Positions 6,173 to 7,268 of a stretch of DNA of 7,268 nt are shown here, piece by piece. The stretch's first letter is position 1. Each line of letters starts with the position of its first letter. The DNA lies in assembly GCA_002377245.1 (NCBI GenBank), contig DFPL01000306.1, forward strand, positions 1 to 7,268. The letters run 5' to 3'. The position numbers and the translations under genes were made by a program. The DNA comes from Enterobacteriaceae bacterium UBA3516. Its GTDB lineage: Bacteria > Pseudomonadota > Gammaproteobacteria > Enterobacterales > Enterobacteriaceae. Below the pieces are notes generated by a model. It was not told the DNA's origin, ran no database searches, and worked only from the letters and a program-made list of their open reading frames with translations.

Positions 6173-6985
6173 TTAACTCCCTGTCTCTAATAAATCGAAT
6201 TGATACTCACCGGCAGGATAGCGGAAAGGAACCGGGCCATCGGCAATACCGTCAAGAAACTGGCGAACGCGAGGATCGCCGTTCTCTTGCAGCCCCTGTG
6301 CGCTGCCATGGGCAACAATTTTTTTATCCGCCACGATATACGCGTAATCGGCAATACTCAGGACTTCAGGCACATCATGCGAGACCACAATGCAGGTCAC
6401 GCCCAACACGCTGTTCAGCTCGGAAATCAGTTTGACCAGCACGCCCATCGTGATCGGATCCTGGCCGACGAAGGGTTCGTCGAACATGATCAAATCCGGC
6501 TCCAGCGCGATAGCACGAGCCAGCGCAGCACGACGTGCCATCCCCCCCGAAAGTTCAGAAGGCATGAGTTTGGCTGCGCCACGCAAGCCAACGGCTTCCA
6601 GCTTCATCATCACCGTACTTTTCAGCAGCGACTCAGGTAAATTCGTATGTTCACGCAACGGGTAAGCCACGTTTTCAAATACCGTGAGATCGGTAAAGAG
6701 CGCACCGGATTGAAACAACATACTCATTCTTTTACGAACGGTGAACAGTCGGGATCGACTCATCTCGGGTATGTTTTCACCGTCGAAGAGGATCTCACCT
6801 TTATCTGGAGGAATCTGACCACCGATAAGGCGTAATAGCGTTGTTTTGCCGATCCCTGACGGCCCCATGATCGCAGTGATCTTTCCGCGTGGCACCGTCA
6901 GAGAAATATTGTCAAAAATCAGACGGTTACTCCGTGAAAAACTCACGCCATGGATATCAACGAGATTCGCCACTGTCTGGCTCAT
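6173..6985 (-). CDS. mlaF: Phospholipid ABC transporter ATP-binding protein MlaF
   Basis: A 270-residue ABC ATPase (E. coli 269) that powers the MlaFEDB lipid transporter from the cytoplasmic side. All nucleotide-binding motifs are present: Walker A GPSGIGKT (41-48, Lys47), Q-loop FQSG (91-94), signature LSGGMARR (145-152), Walker B LIMFDE (165-170) and switch His203 in VSHDVPE. The C-terminal extension from about residue 246 (IADGPVPFRYPAGEY) is typical of MlaF and in E. coli embraces the partner subunit of the dimer and MlaB. The start at 6985 is supported by AAGGAT at 6997-6992, six bases upstream, and by the conserved VANLVD near the N-terminus. It is the first gene of the mlaFEDCB operon, divergent from yrbG. 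Confidence 0.98.
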   Translation of the reverse strand: MSQTVANLVDIHGVSFSRSNRLIFDNISLTVPRGKITAIMGPSGIGKTTLLRLIGGQIPPDKGEILFDGENIPEMSRSRLFTVRKRMSMLFQSGALFTDLTVFENVAYPLREHTNLPESLLKSTVMMKLEAVGLRGAAKLMPSELSGGMARRAALARAIALEPDLIMFDEPFVGQDPITMGVLVKLISELNSVLGVTCIVVSHDVPEVLSIADYAYIVADKKIVAHGSAQGLQENGDPRVRQFLDGIADGPVPFRYPAGEYQFDLLETGS

Positions 6986-7093
6986 TCTTTCATCCTTATA
7001 AGCCCTGTCGGGTTGTGCATCATGGTCGATAACATCAAGAACCCAACATTTTTACAGAATATTACCTGCTTGAGTTAGCGAAAGCTGGCATTT

Positions 7094-7121
7094 GTTTTAC
7101 TTTTGAGCCGCATAAAGTCAA
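7094..7121 (-). promoter_or_regulatory. Candidate promoter for mlaFEDCB
   Basis: On the minus strand TTGACT (7121-7116, 5 of 6) and TAAAAC (7099-7094, 4 of 6) are spaced by 16 bp, giving a leader of about 100 nt before mlaF. An overlapping weak candidate for yrbG on the plus strand is TTTACT at 7096-7101 with CAAAAT at 7119-7124 (spacer 17). Both were matched by eye only. Confidence 0.35.
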
Positions 7122-7215
7122 AATTAAGACTTGTTTACGCCGCTCGAAACTCCCGGTATTTCCCGGCGATCGCAGCCTGCGGACCGGCAGATTATACCTC
7201 AAGAAAGGACGTTAG

Positions 7216-7268
7216 ATGCTTTTAGCGACGGCGCTATTAATAATTGGTTTACTTTTGGTGGTCTACAG
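7216..7268 (+). CDS. yrbG: Calcium/sodium antiporter family protein YrbG, 5' end only
   Basis: The first 17 codons (MLLATALLIIGLLLVVY) of a protein matching the E. coli YrbG start, cut off by the window edge. YrbG is an inner-membrane protein of the Ca2+:cation antiporter family; its physiological role is unsettled, and only the first transmembrane helix is visible here. The ribosome-binding site AAAGGA at 7204-7209 is well placed, six bases before the ATG. It is divergent from the mla operon across a 230-bp gap. In E. coli it is followed by kdsD, kdsC and the lpt genes, so the next genes to the right are probably those. Confidence 0.9.
   Translation, partial: MLLATALLIIGLLLVVY

Noticed and set aside
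6200..6640. Plus-strand open frame of 146 codons opposite mlaF
   Set aside because: It is antisense to the fully conserved ABC ATPase MlaF, whose motifs are all intact in the other frame.
1..7268. An undescribed system, mobile element, CRISPR array, tRNA or defence island
   Set aside because: Gene order and products match the conserved E. coli arrangement throughout. There are no transposase, integrase, spaced repeats, target-site duplications or tRNA-like structures, and the gaps are all under 260 bp and hold ordinary control elements.

Overview
This window is a conserved housekeeping segment from a member of the Enterobacteriaceae. The genes match the Escherichia coli neighbourhood rpmA-rplU / ispB-sfsB / murA-ibaG / mlaBCDEF / yrbG in order, orientation and length. 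The proteins are near identical to the E. coli ones in conserved parts. They differ at scattered positions (IspB C-terminal half, MlaD tail, IbaG and MlaC N-termini), so this looks like a related genus of the Enterobacter/Citrobacter/Klebsiella type rather than E. coli itself. I cannot name the genus from sequence alone.

Layout, left to right. Positions 1-417 hold rpmA (5' part only) and rplU on the minus strand, ribosomal proteins L27 and L21. A 259-bp divergent intergenic region follows, with a good sigma70-type promoter for rplU and a weaker candidate for ispB. On the plus strand come ispB (octaprenyl diphosphate synthase, 677-1648), a hairpin terminator, and sfsB (a small Ner-like DNA-binding protein, 1861-2133). 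A bidirectional terminator at 2141-2174 separates sfsB from the converging murA. On the minus strand, ibaG (BolA family) and murA (first committed step of peptidoglycan synthesis) form one unit, read ibaG then murA. Upstream of it, and cut off by a terminator at 3828-3860, lies the compact operon mlaF-mlaE-mlaD-mlaC-mlaB (6985 to 3882), with gaps of 7, 4 and 16 bp and a 1-bp overlap. Past mlaF a 230-bp divergent region leads to the first 17 codons of yrbG on the plus strand.

Functionally the window is mostly about the cell envelope. MlaFEDB is the inner-membrane ABC/MCE phospholipid transporter and MlaC is its periplasmic lipid shuttle. MurA starts cell-wall precursor synthesis. IspB makes the C40 side chain of ubiquinone-8. 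IbaG is an iron-sulfur/acid-stress protein, and L21/L27 belong to the large ribosomal subunit.

Every long open frame is accounted for by a known core gene, and all key catalytic motifs are intact. I found no mobile element, CRISPR array, tRNA/rRNA gene, frameshift or undescribed gene system. The findings are therefore modest: small non-coding structures in intergenic gaps and a few start-site questions.
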